A stretch of 64,000 bases of DNA, taken from assembly GCF_025371035.1 (NCBI RefSeq), contig NZ_JANZXB010000014.1, positions 1-64,000 of the forward strand, read 5' to 3'. The stretch comes from Sphingomonas sp. LC-1. GTDB lineage: Bacteria; Pseudomonadota; Alphaproteobacteria; Sphingomonadales; Sphingomonadaceae. Shown piece after piece: positions 25,825 to 35,864 of the stretch (position 1 is its first letter; each line of letters opens with the position of its first letter). Below the pieces are notes generated by a model, which did not search any database, was not told the origin of the DNA, and worked only from the letters and a program-made list of their open reading frames with translations. The translations under genes were made by a program, and so were the position numbers.

Positions 25825-26567
25825 CGATCCGCACCGTTCTGGTGACCGGAGCGGCCAAGCGGCTGGGCGCGGTGATCGCGCGCCGGCTGGCGGCGGACGG
25901 GCACAGGGCGGTGCTCCATTATCACGGTTCGCAGGACGAGGCGGAAGCGCTTGCCGAGGAACTGGATGCGCCGACGGTGCAGGGGGACCTCGCCGATCTT
26001 GATGGCATTGACGCGCTCTTCGCCCGTGCGCGCGACGCGGCGGGCGGGCCGATCGATGGGCTGGTCAACAGTGCATCGGCCTTTGTCTTCGACCGTCCGC
26101 CACAGGTGGATGCGGCACTGATGGCAAGGCTCCACGCGATCAATGCCGCCGCGCCTGCGCTGCTGACCTCGGCATTGGCTCGGCAGGACGAGGTGACAGA
26201 CGGGGCGGTGGTCGATCTCCTCGACCAAAAGCTCGCCAATCCCAACCCCGATTTCTTCGCCTATAGCTGTGCCAAGTTTGCGCTCGCGGGGGCGAACATG
26301 ATGCTGGCCCAGGCGCTGGGGCCGCGTATCGCGGTCAATGCGATCGCGCCCGGCCTGACCCTGCAAAGCGGCGACCAGTCGGATGCGGAATTCGCCACGG
26401 CCTCGGTCAAGAACCTGCTTGGCCGCCCGATCGGTGCGGCGGCGGTGGCGGAGGCCGTGTCCTTCCTGTTGACCGCGCGTGGAATCAGAGGACAGGTCCT
26501 CCATGTCGATTGCGGACAGCGCTTCTGCCGCCGCGACGGCGATGTGATGTTCGAGGGGCGGGGATGA
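25821..26567 (+). CDS. SDR-family reductase, FolM-like
   Basis: The 248-residue short-chain dehydrogenase has the nucleotide motif TGAAKRLGAVIA (TGxxxRxG), and catalytic Tyr/Lys in YSCAKFAL. The TGAAKRLG form with an NADPH-type Arg resembles pteridine reductases and FolM dihydromonapterin reductase. Its place between folE and folB, with four-base overlaps on both sides, supports a pterin substrate. The catalytic Ser is not clear: LLDQKLANPNPDFF occupies that stretch, as in FolM-like enzymes. Confidence 0.88.
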   Translation: MTIRTVLVTGAAKRLGAVIARRLAADGHRAVLHYHGSQDEAEALAEELDAPTVQGDLADLDGIDALFARARDAAGGPIDGLVNSASAFVFDRPPQVDAALMARLHAINAAAPALLTSALARQDEVTDGAVVDLLDQKLANPNPDFFAYSCAKFALAGANMMLAQALGPRIAVNAIAPGLTLQSGDQSDAEFATASVKNLLGRPIGAAAVAEAVSFLLTARGIRGQVLHVDCGQRFCRRDGDVMFEGRG

Positions 26568-26917
26568 GCGCGACCTACACCATCCTGCTCGACGAACTCC
26601 GCGTCGCGATGCGCCTGGGCATCCACCCGCACGAGATCGAGCCGCAGCCGGTCACCCTGTCGGTCGCGATGACCGTCGCCTATCCCGCCCCGCCCAGCGC
26701 CGACCGGATCGAGGAGGTGCTCGACTATGATTTCCTGCGCCAGGGCATCGTGGCAATGGCGCAGGGCCCCGGTTTCGCCTTGCAGGAAAGCTTGTGCGAA
26801 GCGGTCGCGGCGCTCTGCCTGGCCGATCCTCGCGTGGTCGCGGTCCGGGTGCGATCGATGAAGACGGGCATCTATCCCGATGCGCAGGTGGGGTGCGAGA
26901 TCGAACGGACGCGGTGA
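26564..26917 (+). CDS. folB: Dihydroneopterin aldolase-family protein
   Basis: The 117-residue protein has the tunnelling fold seen in FolB and FolX: MRLGIHPHEIEPQPVTLSV (Gly-x-His-Glu-type) and LQESLCEAVAALCL. It would cleave or epimerise dihydroneopterin. It ends the folE-SDR-FolB set. FolB versus FolX cannot be settled by eye, but the aldolase is the usual assignment in sphingomonads. Confidence 0.85.
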   Translation: MSATYTILLDELRVAMRLGIHPHEIEPQPVTLSVAMTVAYPAPPSADRIEEVLDYDFLRQGIVAMAQGPGFALQESLCEAVAALCLADPRVVAVRVRSMKTGIYPDAQVGCEIERTR

Positions 26918-26928
26918 CGGCGCGTCGT

Positions 26929-26972
26929 TGTCACGAAAATATCACCGGACTGTCATCAATCTGTTGCGAACG
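26929..26972 (+). promoter_or_regulatory. Tandem Pho boxes upstream of the porin
   Basis: Four half-sites repeat every 11 bases: TGTCAC at 26929, TATCAC at 26940, TGTCAT at 26951 and TGTTGC at 26962. CTGTCATCAATCTGTTGC at 26950-26967 matches the 18-bp PhoB box closely. The last site ends about 50 bases before the porin start, in the usual activator position. Confidence 0.75.
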
Positions 26973-27019
26973 GGGCTGGAGCAGGCCTAAGCCGCCGCCG
27001 GAAACAGGGCGGAACGAGC

Positions 27020-28471
27020 ATGGCGATCAAGGCAAAACCTCTCCCGGCGCGCTACCGGGTTGTCGCTGCCATGCTGCTGGCAACCTGCCCGGTTCCTGCG
27101 GCAGCGCAGACGGTGCAGGAACTACAGCGTCAGATCGATGAACTGAAGGCGCAGATCAAGGCGCTGACCGACGCGCAGAAAGGGGCGACGGCAGCGGCGC
27201 CGCCGCCGACCGCCGCCGCGCCCGCACCCACACCCGCGCCGCAACTGGCGGCATCCACCCCCGCGACTCCCAGCCCGAGCCCACGCGTCGTCGCGGTCGC
27301 CAAGCCGCCATCGGCCCGCGCCCCGTGGTATGAGCGGATGCGGCTGCGCGGCTATACGCAGCTTCGTTATAATGCGGTGCTGGACGACGACGAGCCACTG
27401 TCCGCCACGGGCTCGCGGCTTCGCTCGGTCCACGACACGTCGATCAACGACGATGGCGGCTTCCTGCTTCGTCGCGTGCGGTTGGTGCTTCAGGGCGACA
27501 TTACCGACCGGCTGCAACTCTATTTCCAGCATGACTTTGGTGCGGCGGTGAACAACCAGTCGAGCACCGAGCGGCGCGAGAATTTCGGGCAGCTGCGCGA
27601 CGTCTATGTCGACTGGTTCCTGGATCCCGAACGCCGTCTGCGGTTGCGCTTCGGCCAGTCCAAGGTGCCGTTCGGTTGGGAGAATCTTCAATCCTCATCC
27701 AACCGGGTGCCGCTCGACCGATCGGACGCGATCAACAGCGGAGTGCCGGGCGAGCGCGACGTCGGCGTCAATGCCTATTATACCCCCGATGCCGTCCAGG
27801 CGATCTGGGACCGGTTGACCAAGAACAAGCAGAAGCTGTTCGGCAATTACGGCGCGTTCGGCGTGGCGCTGTACAACGGGCAGGGGACCAACCGGACCGA
27901 GCGCAACGGCAGTTTGATGAAGGTCGCGATGGCGACCTGGCCCTTTGCGCTCGATGGGCTGGGTTCGCTGTTCCAGGGACAGGTGCTGGAACTGGGGGGC
28001 TCGGCGATGTTCAACCGCTTCCGCCCGGAGATTCGCAGCGGCGGCGTCAGCCCGATCGACTATCGCGACGACCGGGTGGCGTTCCACGCCATCCTCTATC
28101 CGCAGCCCTTCGGCATCCAGACCGAATGGACGACCGGCTGGGCCCCCCAATATGACGGGGATCTGCGGACGATCCGGTCCAGCCGGGCGGGCGGCGGCTA
28201 TGTCCAGCTGATGGCGGATATGGGGCGGACCCCGCTTGGCCGGATGATCCCCTATGCGCGCTGGCAACGCTATCGCGGCGGTTGGAAGGCCAATGTCGAT
28301 GCGCCCCGCATGGAAACCGATGAATGGGAACTCGGCACCGAAATCCAGTTGATCGATGCGCTGGAGCTGACGCTGGCCTATGCCCGGATGGAACGGCGAG
28401 AGGCGGATGCCCGGCGGACCGGCCGTGCGACGGGCGACCTGATCCGCACGCAGTTGCAGTTCACCTACTGA
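27020..28471 (+). CDS. Phosphate-selective porin (OprO/OprP family)
   Basis: The 483-residue outer-membrane protein has a signal peptide cleaved near VPAAAQ, a short coiled coil (VQELQRQIDELKAQIKALTD), an Ala/Pro linker of about 50 residues and a beta-barrel domain beginning MRLRGYTQLRYNAV. LLRRVRLVLQGDITDRLQLYFQHDFG is typical of porin O/P. The last residues form an aromatic-ending strand (LQFTY). The Pho boxes upstream support phosphate-starvation control and a phosphate or polyphosphate uptake role. Confidence 0.92.
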   Translation: MAIKAKPLPARYRVVAAMLLATCPVPAAAQTVQELQRQIDELKAQIKALTDAQKGATAAAPPPTAAAPAPTPAPQLAASTPATPSPSPRVVAVAKPPSARAPWYERMRLRGYTQLRYNAVLDDDEPLSATGSRLRSVHDTSINDDGGFLLRRVRLVLQGDITDRLQLYFQHDFGAAVNNQSSTERRENFGQLRDVYVDWFLDPERRLRLRFGQSKVPFGWENLQSSSNRVPLDRSDAINSGVPGERDVGVNAYYTPDAVQAIWDRLTKNKQKLFGNYGAFGVALYNGQGTNRTERNGSLMKVAMATWPFALDGLGSLFQGQVLELGGSAMFNRFRPEIRSGGVSPIDYRDDRVAFHAILYPQPFGIQTEWTTGWAPQYDGDLRTIRSSRAGGGYVQLMADMGRTPLGRMIPYARWQRYRGGWKANVDAPRMETDEWELGTEIQLIDALELTLAYARMERREADARRTGRATGDLIRTQLQFTY

Positions 28472-28537
28472 GGCGCACGGCACGATCACCATCCGTCGCC
28501 GGATAGCTACTTTTGCTGGGGTAGAGCGTGAACGGCC

Positions 28538-29371
28538 TCAGTCACCGCCCTTGGTGGTGAAGTCGATGCGGATGCGCACCCATTCGCCGACCATCTCCTT
28601 GCCGTTGATGCGGGGCGCGCGAACGCGGAATTGCCAGGCGGCCTCGCGCATCGCTCGCGCCAGCCCCGATCCGACGGGGGATTCGTCCAGCATCCGGCAA
28701 TTCTCGACCCGATAGTCCGGGACGGTCTGGCACGCGATCAGCGCCCAGCCGCCCGGTGGTGGCGGGCTGCGCAGATAGCCGTTGAGTTCGGCATTGGTCG
28801 GACGGCGGGGGAACCATTCGGCATTGTAGAGCCGCTTGCCGCCCGGCCCTTCGCCGGGACCATAGGCCGAGGCGCTGTCCTCGCCGCGATCGTCGCCCTT
28901 GCTCGACCCGACACCCTTGCCCTCGCCCTTGGGCAGGGCGCCGATGTCACCCGCCGCGAACAGCGACTTGTCCCCCCATTGCCACGGCGTCGGCGCGGAG
29001 GTGTCGGCCTGTTTCTCTGCGGGCGGCGTGGGGGTGTCGGGCTGTTTGGGCGGGGCGGGGGCCTTGGATCCCCCCGCCGCCGCTGGCTTGCGGGTGACGG
29101 TCCGCGTCTTCGGCACCGGCGCACCGGCATCCTGATCGGAAGGCGACACCGAAAAGGTGCTGAGCGACGAGGGTGTTTCCGGGTCGATCAGCTTGGGCGC
29201 GATATGGAAGAGCAGCCATGCGAGCAGCAGATGCGCCAGCACAGTCAGCGTGATCGATGCCCCCCGCTCCCGCAGCGTCTCGCGATAGCGTTCGGGAATG
29301 AACGCCCATTTGTCTCTGGCGGCGGGGGAGGGCGGCGATCCGATGGATGGTGGAGGGGAATCGCCGCTCAT
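28538..29371 (-). CDS. TonB-like energy transducer
   Basis: The 277-residue protein has a cytoplasmic N-terminus, one transmembrane anchor (ITLTVLAHLLLAWLLF, about residues 40-56), a long Pro/Lys/Thr-rich periplasmic spacer and a C-terminal domain of about 80 residues (WFPRRPTNAELNGYL..., VENCRMLDESPVGSGLARAMREAAWQFRVR) of the TonB type. exbB/exbD are not adjacent. It may serve a TonB-dependent receptor, or be a TonB-family relative with another envelope role. Confidence 0.75.
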   Translation of the reverse strand: MSGDSPPPSIGSPPSPAARDKWAFIPERYRETLRERGASITLTVLAHLLLAWLLFHIAPKLIDPETPSSLSTFSVSPSDQDAGAPVPKTRTVTRKPAAAGGSKAPAPPKQPDTPTPPAEKQADTSAPTPWQWGDKSLFAAGDIGALPKGEGKGVGSSKGDDRGEDSASAYGPGEGPGGKRLYNAEWFPRRPTNAELNGYLRSPPPPGGWALIACQTVPDYRVENCRMLDESPVGSGLARAMREAAWQFRVRAPRINGKEMVGEWVRIRIDFTTKGGD

Positions 29372-29391
29372 GATCGCCTCATCACCAGCCG

Positions 29392-29452
29392 GGATACCCC
29401 TCCGTCAATCCTTCGGCCTGCTACCTCCCCATGCAGGGGAGGGAGAGGCGAC
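29392..29452. repeat. Intergenic repeat, family B (copy 2, inverted orientation)
   Basis: ATACCCCTCCGTC, TTCGGCCTG and CTCCCCATGCAGGGGAGGG occur in reverse order compared with the copies at 32204 and 57193. It lies between the TonB-like gene and leuA. Confidence 0.65.
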
Positions 29453-29508
29453 AGGCCGATCGCGTCCACCGGTCGCCGTCTTAGTCGAGTTGGGCGTGGA
29501 ACACCGGA

Positions 29509-31167
29509 TCAGGCCCGGTTGGCGGCGGACAGGACCGCCCGGACGCTGGCGGTGGCGATGTCGGTGTCGAGGCCGACACCGAACACGATCCGGCCATCGG
29601 CGGTTCGCGCCTCGACATAGGCTGCGGCCTGCGCATCGGCACCATGGCCGATGGCATGTTCGTTATAGTCGATCACTTCCAGGTTCGGCCCGGTCGTGTC
29701 GGCCAGTGCCGCGATCACGCTGGAGATCAGGCCGTTGCCGCGCCCCGAAATCGACTTTTCCTCGCCATCCACCTGGACGCGACCGATAAAGGTCCGCTGG
29801 CCCGTGGAGCCGCTTTCCTCATAATCGCGCAGGACGAAGCGGTCGCCTTCGCGCGGCAGATAGGTCGCCTCAAACCCGCCCCAAATGTCGGCGGCGTTGA
29901 GTTCGCGGCTGGTCGCATCGGCCATCGCCTGGACATGGCGGCTGAAATCGGCCTGGAGCCGCTTGGGCAGCTTCAGGCCCTTGTCCTGCTCGATCACCCA
30001 GGCGACACCGCCCTTGCCCGATTGCGAATTGACGCGGATGACCGCTTCGTAGCTGCGGCCGAGATCGGCGGGGTCGATGGGGAGGTAGGGGACTTCCCAC
30101 AGATCGTCGTTGCGCGCCGATTGCGCCGCGAAGCCCTTCTTGATCGCGTCCTGATGGCTGCCCGAAAAGGCGGTGAAGACCAGGTCGCCCGCATAGGGTG
30201 TGCGTGGATGGACGGGCAGGTTGGTGCAGTACTGCACCGTGTTCACCACCTCGTCGATGTCGGACAGGTTCAGGCCCGGATCGACCCCTTGGGTGTACAT
30301 GTTGAGCGCGACGGTCACGAGGTCGCAATTGCCGGTCCGCTCGCCATTGCCCAGCAGACAGCCCTCGACCCGGTCGGCCCCCGCCATCACGCCCAGCTCG
30401 GCGGCGGCGACGCCGGTACCGCGGTCGTTATGGGTGTGGAGCGAGATGACTACCGAATCGCGGTTGGGGATGTTGCGCCCGAACCATTCGATCTGGTCGG
30501 CATAGACATTGGGCGTCGCACACTCGACGGTGGCGGGCAGGTTCAGGATCAGCGGATGGTCGGGCGTGGGCTTCAGCACGTCCATGACGGCGGCGCAGAC
30601 CTCGACCGAGAAATCCAGCTCGGCGGTCGAGAAGGTTTCGGGGCTGTATTCGAAGAACCAGTCGGTGTTTGGACGCTTGGCCGCCTCGTCGCGCAGGATC
30701 TTGGCGCCCTCGACGGCGATCTGGCGGACCTCGTCGCGGGTCATGCCGAACACGATCTTGCGCCACGCCGGGCTGACCGCGTTGTAGAGATGGACGATCG
30801 CGGTGCGCGCGCCATCCAGGCTTTCGAAGCTGCGCTCGATCAGGTCGCGGCGCGACTGGGTCAGCACTTGGATCGTCACATCCTCGGGGATGCGGTCGTT
30901 CTTGATCAGGCCGGAGATGAAGTCGAACTCGGTCGCGCCCGCGCTGGGGAAGCCGACCTCGATCTCCTTCAGCCCGACCTTGACCAGCAGGTCGAACATC
31001 CGCGTCTTCTTCTCGGCGTCCATCGGGTCGATCAGCGCCTGGTTGCCGTCGCGCAGATCGGTCGACAGCCAGCGCGGCGCCTGGGTGATCGTGCGGTTCG
31101 GCCATTGCCGGTCGGGCAGGGCGATTGCGGGGAAGGGGCGGTATTTGGTCGAAGGATCGCGCAACAT
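29509..31167 (-). CDS. leuA: 2-isopropylmalate synthase
   Basis: LeuA (552 aa from ATG 31167) condenses acetyl-CoA with 2-oxoisovalerate, the first committed step of leucine synthesis. The DRE-TIM barrel begins [17 protein letters not shown] (metal Asp, catalytic Arg); [18 protein letters not shown] carries the HxH metal ligands. A C-terminal LeuA regulatory domain (about residues 430-552) suggests leucine feedback inhibition. The alternative start 31185 lacks the GGAAGA site seen before 31167. The leader carries a candidate attenuator (31224-31326). Confidence 0.95.
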   Translation of the reverse strand: MLRDPSTKYRPFPAIALPDRQWPNRTITQAPRWLSTDLRDGNQALIDPMDAEKKTRMFDLLVKVGLKEIEVGFPSAGATEFDFISGLIKNDRIPEDVTIQVLTQSRRDLIERSFESLDGARTAIVHLYNAVSPAWRKIVFGMTRDEVRQIAVEGAKILRDEAAKRPNTDWFFEYSPETFSTAELDFSVEVCAAVMDVLKPTPDHPLILNLPATVECATPNVYADQIEWFGRNIPNRDSVVISLHTHNDRGTGVAAAELGVMAGADRVEGCLLGNGERTGNCDLVTVALNMYTQGVDPGLNLSDIDEVVNTVQYCTNLPVHPRTPYAGDLVFTAFSGSHQDAIKKGFAAQSARNDDLWEVPYLPIDPADLGRSYEAVIRVNSQSGKGGVAWVIEQDKGLKLPKRLQADFSRHVQAMADATSRELNAADIWGGFEATYLPREGDRFVLRDYEESGSTGQRTFIGRVQVDGEEKSISGRGNGLISSVIAALADTTGPNLEVIDYNEHAIGHGADAQAAAYVEARTADGRIVFGVGLDTDIATASVRAVLSAANRA

Positions 31168-31223
31168 GATCGGGTCTTCCAGCATTCTCGGCCGCGTCTG
31201 GCCAGAGGCACGGCGGGGACAGG

Positions 31224-31293
31224 CTTATCGGTTCATTCAGCCCTTAGGGAAGTCGCGCATGGCCACGCCGATCCTCCCCTAAGGGCGGATAAG
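31224..31293 (-). promoter_or_regulatory. Candidate leuA attenuator hairpin
   Basis: On the transcript, CTTATC and GCCCTTAGGG (31293-31277) pair with CCCTAAGGGC and GATAAG (31249-31224), giving a long imperfect stem. The 5' arm contains the last Leu codons of the leader peptide. A T-run after it is not seen, so the mechanism could be translational. The remaining bases of the 300-base gap upstream of leuA hold the yceI terminator. Confidence 0.45.
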
Positions 31294-31326
31294 TCGAAGC
31301 GAACGAAGCGGCAGCACGGCGATCAT
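31279..31326 (-). CDS. Candidate leucine-rich leader peptide of leuA
   Basis: A 15-codon frame reads MIAVLPLRSLRLIRP. It has four Leu codons in eleven residues and lies 112 bases before leuA in the same direction. Stalling at these codons would change pairing of the hairpin at 31224-31293, as in amino-acid attenuators. An in-frame ATG at 31365 would give 28 residues. No strong ribosome binding site is evident, so this remains a hypothesis. Confidence 0.45.
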   Translation of the reverse strand: MIAVLPLRSLRLIRP

Positions 31327-31413
31327 GATGGCGGGGTCATGCCGTGTCGCCGCGCACTTGTCCATATCGAGAATGATGACGGCCGCCTGACGCCGATCAT
31401 CATCGGACATGAA

Positions 31414-31449
31414 AAAGGCGAGGCCGCCGGGGAATGCGACCTCGCCTTT
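31414..31449 (-). terminator. Terminator of the yceI gene
   Basis: AAAGGCGAGG (31414-31423) and CCTCGCCTTT (31440-31449) form a perfect 10-bp stem. On the minus strand it is followed by TTC after two more T, 18 bases past the yceI stop. Confidence 0.8.
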
Positions 31450-31467
31450 CGGGTGTGAACGGGTGAA

Positions 31468-32082
31468 TTACTGCGCGGTGAAGGCGGCGTTGATCGTCAG
31501 GTCGACCGTGTCGCCGACGACCGGCACATAGGCGCCAACGCCGAAGTCCGAACGCTTGATCTTGCCGGTCGCGCGGAAGCCGATGTTCAGCTTCTTCGAC
31601 ATCGGGTTCGTCCCAGCACCGAAGAAGGTCGCGTTCAGCGTGACCGGCTTGGTCTGGTCCTTGATGGTCAGGTTGCCGGTGATGACTGCCTTGTTGCCCA
31701 TCACCTTAACGCCCGTCGAGACGAAGCGCGCGGTCGGATAGGTTGCGGCGTCGAAGAAATCCTTCGACTTCAGGTGATTGGCGAACGGGGCGGCGGTGAC
31801 CGACAGATCATCGATCTTGAAGGTGACATCGACCTTGGCGGCCTGCGGACGGGCCGGGTCGAGGGTCAGCGTGCCTTCGGACGCGCCGAACTGCCCCTCC
31901 AGCATCGAGAAGCCCATATGGTTCAGCGACCAGGTGACCTGGGTATGGGCAGGATCGACCGCATAGGTGCCCGCGACGACGCGCGAGGCAACCGGCGCGC
32001 CCGGCGTACCCGTCGGCGCGGTCTGGGCAATGGCGGGGGCAGCGAAGGCGAGCGCCAGGGCGGCGGGAAGGACGAAACGCAT
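31468..32082 (-). CDS. YceI-family periplasmic protein
   Basis: The 204-residue protein has a signal peptide (MRFVLPAALALAFAAPAIAQ) and a YceI lipocalin-like barrel: YAVDPAHTQVTWSLNHMGFSM, LKSKDFFDAATYPTARFVS and IGFRATGKIKRSDFGV. Family members bind polyisoprenoid lipids; the ligand here is unknown. ATG 32082 is chosen because it begins the signal peptide. It has its own terminator. Confidence 0.92.
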   Translation of the reverse strand: MRFVLPAALALAFAAPAIAQTAPTGTPGAPVASRVVAGTYAVDPAHTQVTWSLNHMGFSMLEGQFGASEGTLTLDPARPQAAKVDVTFKIDDLSVTAAPFANHLKSKDFFDAATYPTARFVSTGVKVMGNKAVITGNLTIKDQTKPVTLNATFFGAGTNPMSKKLNIGFRATGKIKRSDFGVGAYVPVVGDTVDLTINAAFTAQ

Positions 32083-32203
32083 GGGTAAACTCCCTGTTGG
32101 ACCGTGACTGTGTGGCCGGTGCGCATAACGCACGTCAAAGGCCAAGGTCGCAACGATGCGTTTCCGTTGGGGTCAGATCCGAGAGGCTCTGACGCCTTCA
32201 TTT

Positions 32204-32284
32204 CCTCCCCTGCAAGGGGAGGTGTCAGGCCGAAGGCCTGACGGAGGGGTGTCGCCCTCTCGAGAGCGGGACACCCCTCCACCA
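32204..32284. repeat. Intergenic repeat, family B (copy 3)
   Basis: CCTCCCCTGCAAGGGGAGG is followed by GTCAGGCCGAAGGCCTGAC and GGAGGGGTGTCG...GGGACACCCCTCC. These are three nested or adjacent palindromes between yceI and ilvC. Confidence 0.75.
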
Positions 32285-32295
32285 TGCGGGACGAC

Positions 32296-33421
<1,126 letters not shown>

Positions 33422-33441
33422 ATAGTGGTTGTGATGATATT

Positions 33442-33957
33442 TTAGGCCGCGTCCTTGCCCCGCGAAATGGCGGCGATGCCGGTGCGGGCGACCTCGACCA
33501 GGCCGACTTCGCCCATCAGCTCGACGAACTTGTCGATCTTGCTGATCGTGCCGGTCACCTCGAATACGAAGCTGGAGATGGTCGCATCGACCACGCGGGC
33601 GCGGTAAACTTCGGCGAGGCGCAGCGCTTCGATCCGGCGTTCGCCGGTGCCCGCCACCTTCACCAGCGCCAATTCGCGCTCGACATGGTCGCCCTGCACG
33701 GTCAGGTCGGTGACCTTGTGGACGGGGACCAGCCGGTCGAGCTGTGCCAGGATCTGCTCCATCACCGGCGGCGAGGCGCTGGTGACGATGGTGATGCGGC
33801 TGACCGCCTTGTCGGCGGTGATCTCCGACACGGTCAGGCTTTCGATATTATAGCCGCGCGCGGTGAACAGACCCGCGATCCGCGCCAGGATGCCCGGTTC
33901 GTTGTCGACGATCACCGCCAGCGTGTGGCGTTCCACCTTCTCGGTCTTGATGTGCAT
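33442..33957 (-). CDS. ilvN: Acetolactate synthase small (regulatory) subunit
   Basis: The 171-residue subunit activates IlvB and confers valine feedback inhibition. The N-terminal ACT domain reads TLAVIVDNEPGILARIAGLF with GYNIESLTVSEI; the C-terminal domain has VDATISSFVFEVTG. A GTG two codons upstream (33963) is an alternative start. It follows ilvB by 72 bases. Confidence 0.95.
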   Translation of the reverse strand: MHIKTEKVERHTLAVIVDNEPGILARIAGLFTARGYNIESLTVSEITADKAVSRITIVTSASPPVMEQILAQLDRLVPVHKVTDLTVQGDHVERELALVKVAGTGERRIEALRLAEVYRARVVDATISSFVFEVTGTISKIDKFVELMGEVGLVEVARTGIAAISRGKDAA

Positions 33958-33967
33958 TTCCACCCTG

Positions 33968-33990
33968 TCACCCCGGCCAAGGCCGGGGTC
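33968..33990. repeat. Intergenic repeat, family C (copy 2)
   Basis: CACCCCGGCCAAGGCCGGGGT is one palindrome of the family C type between ilvB and ilvN. Confidence 0.5.
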
Positions 33991-34029
33991 TTCCCTATCA
34001 TGCTGTTCAGGCTATCGGCGAATGCCGGA

Positions 34030-35775
34030 TCAGACGAGCGCCTTGGCCTCGTCGTCCATGGTGCCCGATACCTCATTGGCCTGCAGGATCATGTCGGTAT
34101 GGGCCGCGCCGCTCGGGATCATCGGGAAGCAGTTGGCGAGCTTGGCGACGCGGCAGTCGACGACCACCGGCCCGTCATGGTCCAGCATCGCGGCGATGCC
34201 GTCCTCTAGCTGGTCGCGATGCTCGATGAGGATGCCCTTCCAGCCATAGGCCTCGCCCAGCTTCACGAAGTCGGGCAGCGAGTCCGAATAGCTTTCGGCA
34301 TAGCGGCTCTCATAGGTCAGCTCCTGCCACTGGCGGACCATGCCCATATATTCGTTGTTCAGGATGAAGATCTTGACCGGCAGGCGATATTGCGTCGCCG
34401 TCGCCAGTTCCTGAATGTTCATCTGGATCGAGGCTTCGCCGGCGATGTCGATGACGAGCGCACCCGGATTACCGAGCTGCGCCCCGATCGCGGCGGGCAG
34501 GCCGTAACCCATGGTGCCCAGACCGCCCGAGGTGAGCCACTTATTGGGCTTTTCGAAGCCGAAATGCTGCGCGGCCCACATCTGGTGCTGGCCGACCTCG
34601 GTGGTGATGATCGGCTGGCGGGCCTGGGTCGCTTCGTACAGCGCACGGATCGCCCGCTGCGGCATGATCGCGTCGCCATTCTCCGGGAAGGAGAGGCACC
34701 CGACCGCACGCCAGCCCGCGATGCGGCGCTGCCATTCGGTGGTGTCGGGCTTGGGATGCTGGCGCGACTTCCAGATGCGCACCGCATCCTCCAGCGCATG
34801 GCCGACATCGGCGATGATGGCCAGGTCGACGCGGACATTCTTGTTCACACTCGACCGGTCGATATCGACATGGACCTTGCGGCTGTTCGGGCTGAACGCG
34901 TCGAGACGACCCGTCACGCGGTCGTCGAACCGGCTGCCCAGCGCGACCACCAGATCGGCCTGGTTCATCGCCATATTGGCTTCATAGGTGCCGTGCATGC
35001 CCAGCATGCCCAGCCATTGCGGGTCGCTCGCCGGGAAGGCCCCCAGACCCATCAGGGTCGAGGTGACGGGCGCGCCGGTGATGCGGGCCAGTTCGCGCAG
35101 CAACTGCGACGCGGCCGGACCCGAATTGATGATGCCGCCGCCGGTATAGAGGATCGGACGCTCGGCCGCCGCCAGCATGTCGACCAGCTGCTCGACTTGG
35201 GCTTGGTCGGCCTTCACCTGCGGGCGATAGGTCTTGTGACGGATCGGACCCGGCTTCTGATAGCGGGCGGTGGCGACCTGCACGTCCTTGGGGATGTCGA
35301 TCACGACCGGGCCGGGGCGGCCCGAGGTCGCGATGTGGAATGCCTCATGCACCACCTCGCCCAGACGCGCGGGGTCCTTCACCAGATAATTGTGCTTGGA
35401 GCAGTGGCGCGTGATGCCGACGGTGTCGGCTTCCTGGAACGCGTCGGTGCCGATCAGCGCGGTCGGCACCTGGCCGGTGATGACCACCATCGGGATCGAA
35501 TCGAGCAGCGCGTCGGTGATGCCGGTGACCGCATTGGTCGCGCCGGGGCCGGAGGTGACGAGCACCACGCCGGGCTTGCCGGTCGAGCGGGCATAGCCCT
35601 CCGCCGCGTGAGTCGCCGCCTGTTCGTGGCGGACCAGAATGTGGCGGATGCGCTTCGATCGGAACATGGCGTCATAGATCGGCAGCACCGCACCACCCGG
35701 ATAGCCGAAGACGACCTCCACGCCGAGATCGCACAGCGCCTCGACCAGGATATCGGCTCCGCTTTTCTCGGTCAT
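34030..35775 (-). CDS. ilvB: Acetolactate synthase large (catalytic) subunit
   Basis: IlvB (581 aa) is the ThDP enzyme joining two pyruvates (or pyruvate and 2-oxobutyrate) for valine/isoleucine synthesis. The N-terminal Glu is in RHEQAATHAAEGYA, and the middle FAD-like domain is present. The ThDP metal motif appears as IAGEASIQMN, the alphaproteobacterial variant of GDG..N. It is the promoter-proximal gene of ilvB-ilvN-ilvC. Confidence 0.97.
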   Translation of the reverse strand: MTEKSGADILVEALCDLGVEVVFGYPGGAVLPIYDAMFRSKRIRHILVRHEQAATHAAEGYARSTGKPGVVLVTSGPGATNAVTGITDALLDSIPMVVITGQVPTALIGTDAFQEADTVGITRHCSKHNYLVKDPARLGEVVHEAFHIATSGRPGPVVIDIPKDVQVATARYQKPGPIRHKTYRPQVKADQAQVEQLVDMLAAAERPILYTGGGIINSGPAASQLLRELARITGAPVTSTLMGLGAFPASDPQWLGMLGMHGTYEANMAMNQADLVVALGSRFDDRVTGRLDAFSPNSRKVHVDIDRSSVNKNVRVDLAIIADVGHALEDAVRIWKSRQHPKPDTTEWQRRIAGWRAVGCLSFPENGDAIMPQRAIRALYEATQARQPIITTEVGQHQMWAAQHFGFEKPNKWLTSGGLGTMGYGLPAAIGAQLGNPGALVIDIAGEASIQMNIQELATATQYRLPVKIFILNNEYMGMVRQWQELTYESRYAESYSDSLPDFVKLGEAYGWKGILIEHRDQLEDGIAAMLDHDGPVVVDCRVAKLANCFPMIPSGAAHTDMILQANEVSGTMDDEAKALV

Positions 35776-35836
35776 CGTCTTCGTCCTTCTGCGTCCGTGC
35801 CCACTGACGGGGCTTGTCGGGAAAGGCGCGGCTACA

Positions 35837-35864
35837 AGTTTAAAAAGTGCGCGTCAACCGTCAA
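35837..35864 (-). promoter_or_regulatory. Candidate ilvB promoter
   Basis: On the minus strand TTGACG (35864-35859) is followed after 16 bases by TAAACT (35842-35837), 62 bases before the ilvB start. A second TTGACG lies seven bases nearer. The -35 overlaps the miaA stop. No leader peptide is seen in this short gap. Confidence 0.5.

Noticed and set aside
31168-31278. Classical Rho-independent attenuator before leuA
   Set aside because: The hairpin is good but no T-run follows, so a transcription terminator is not claimed.
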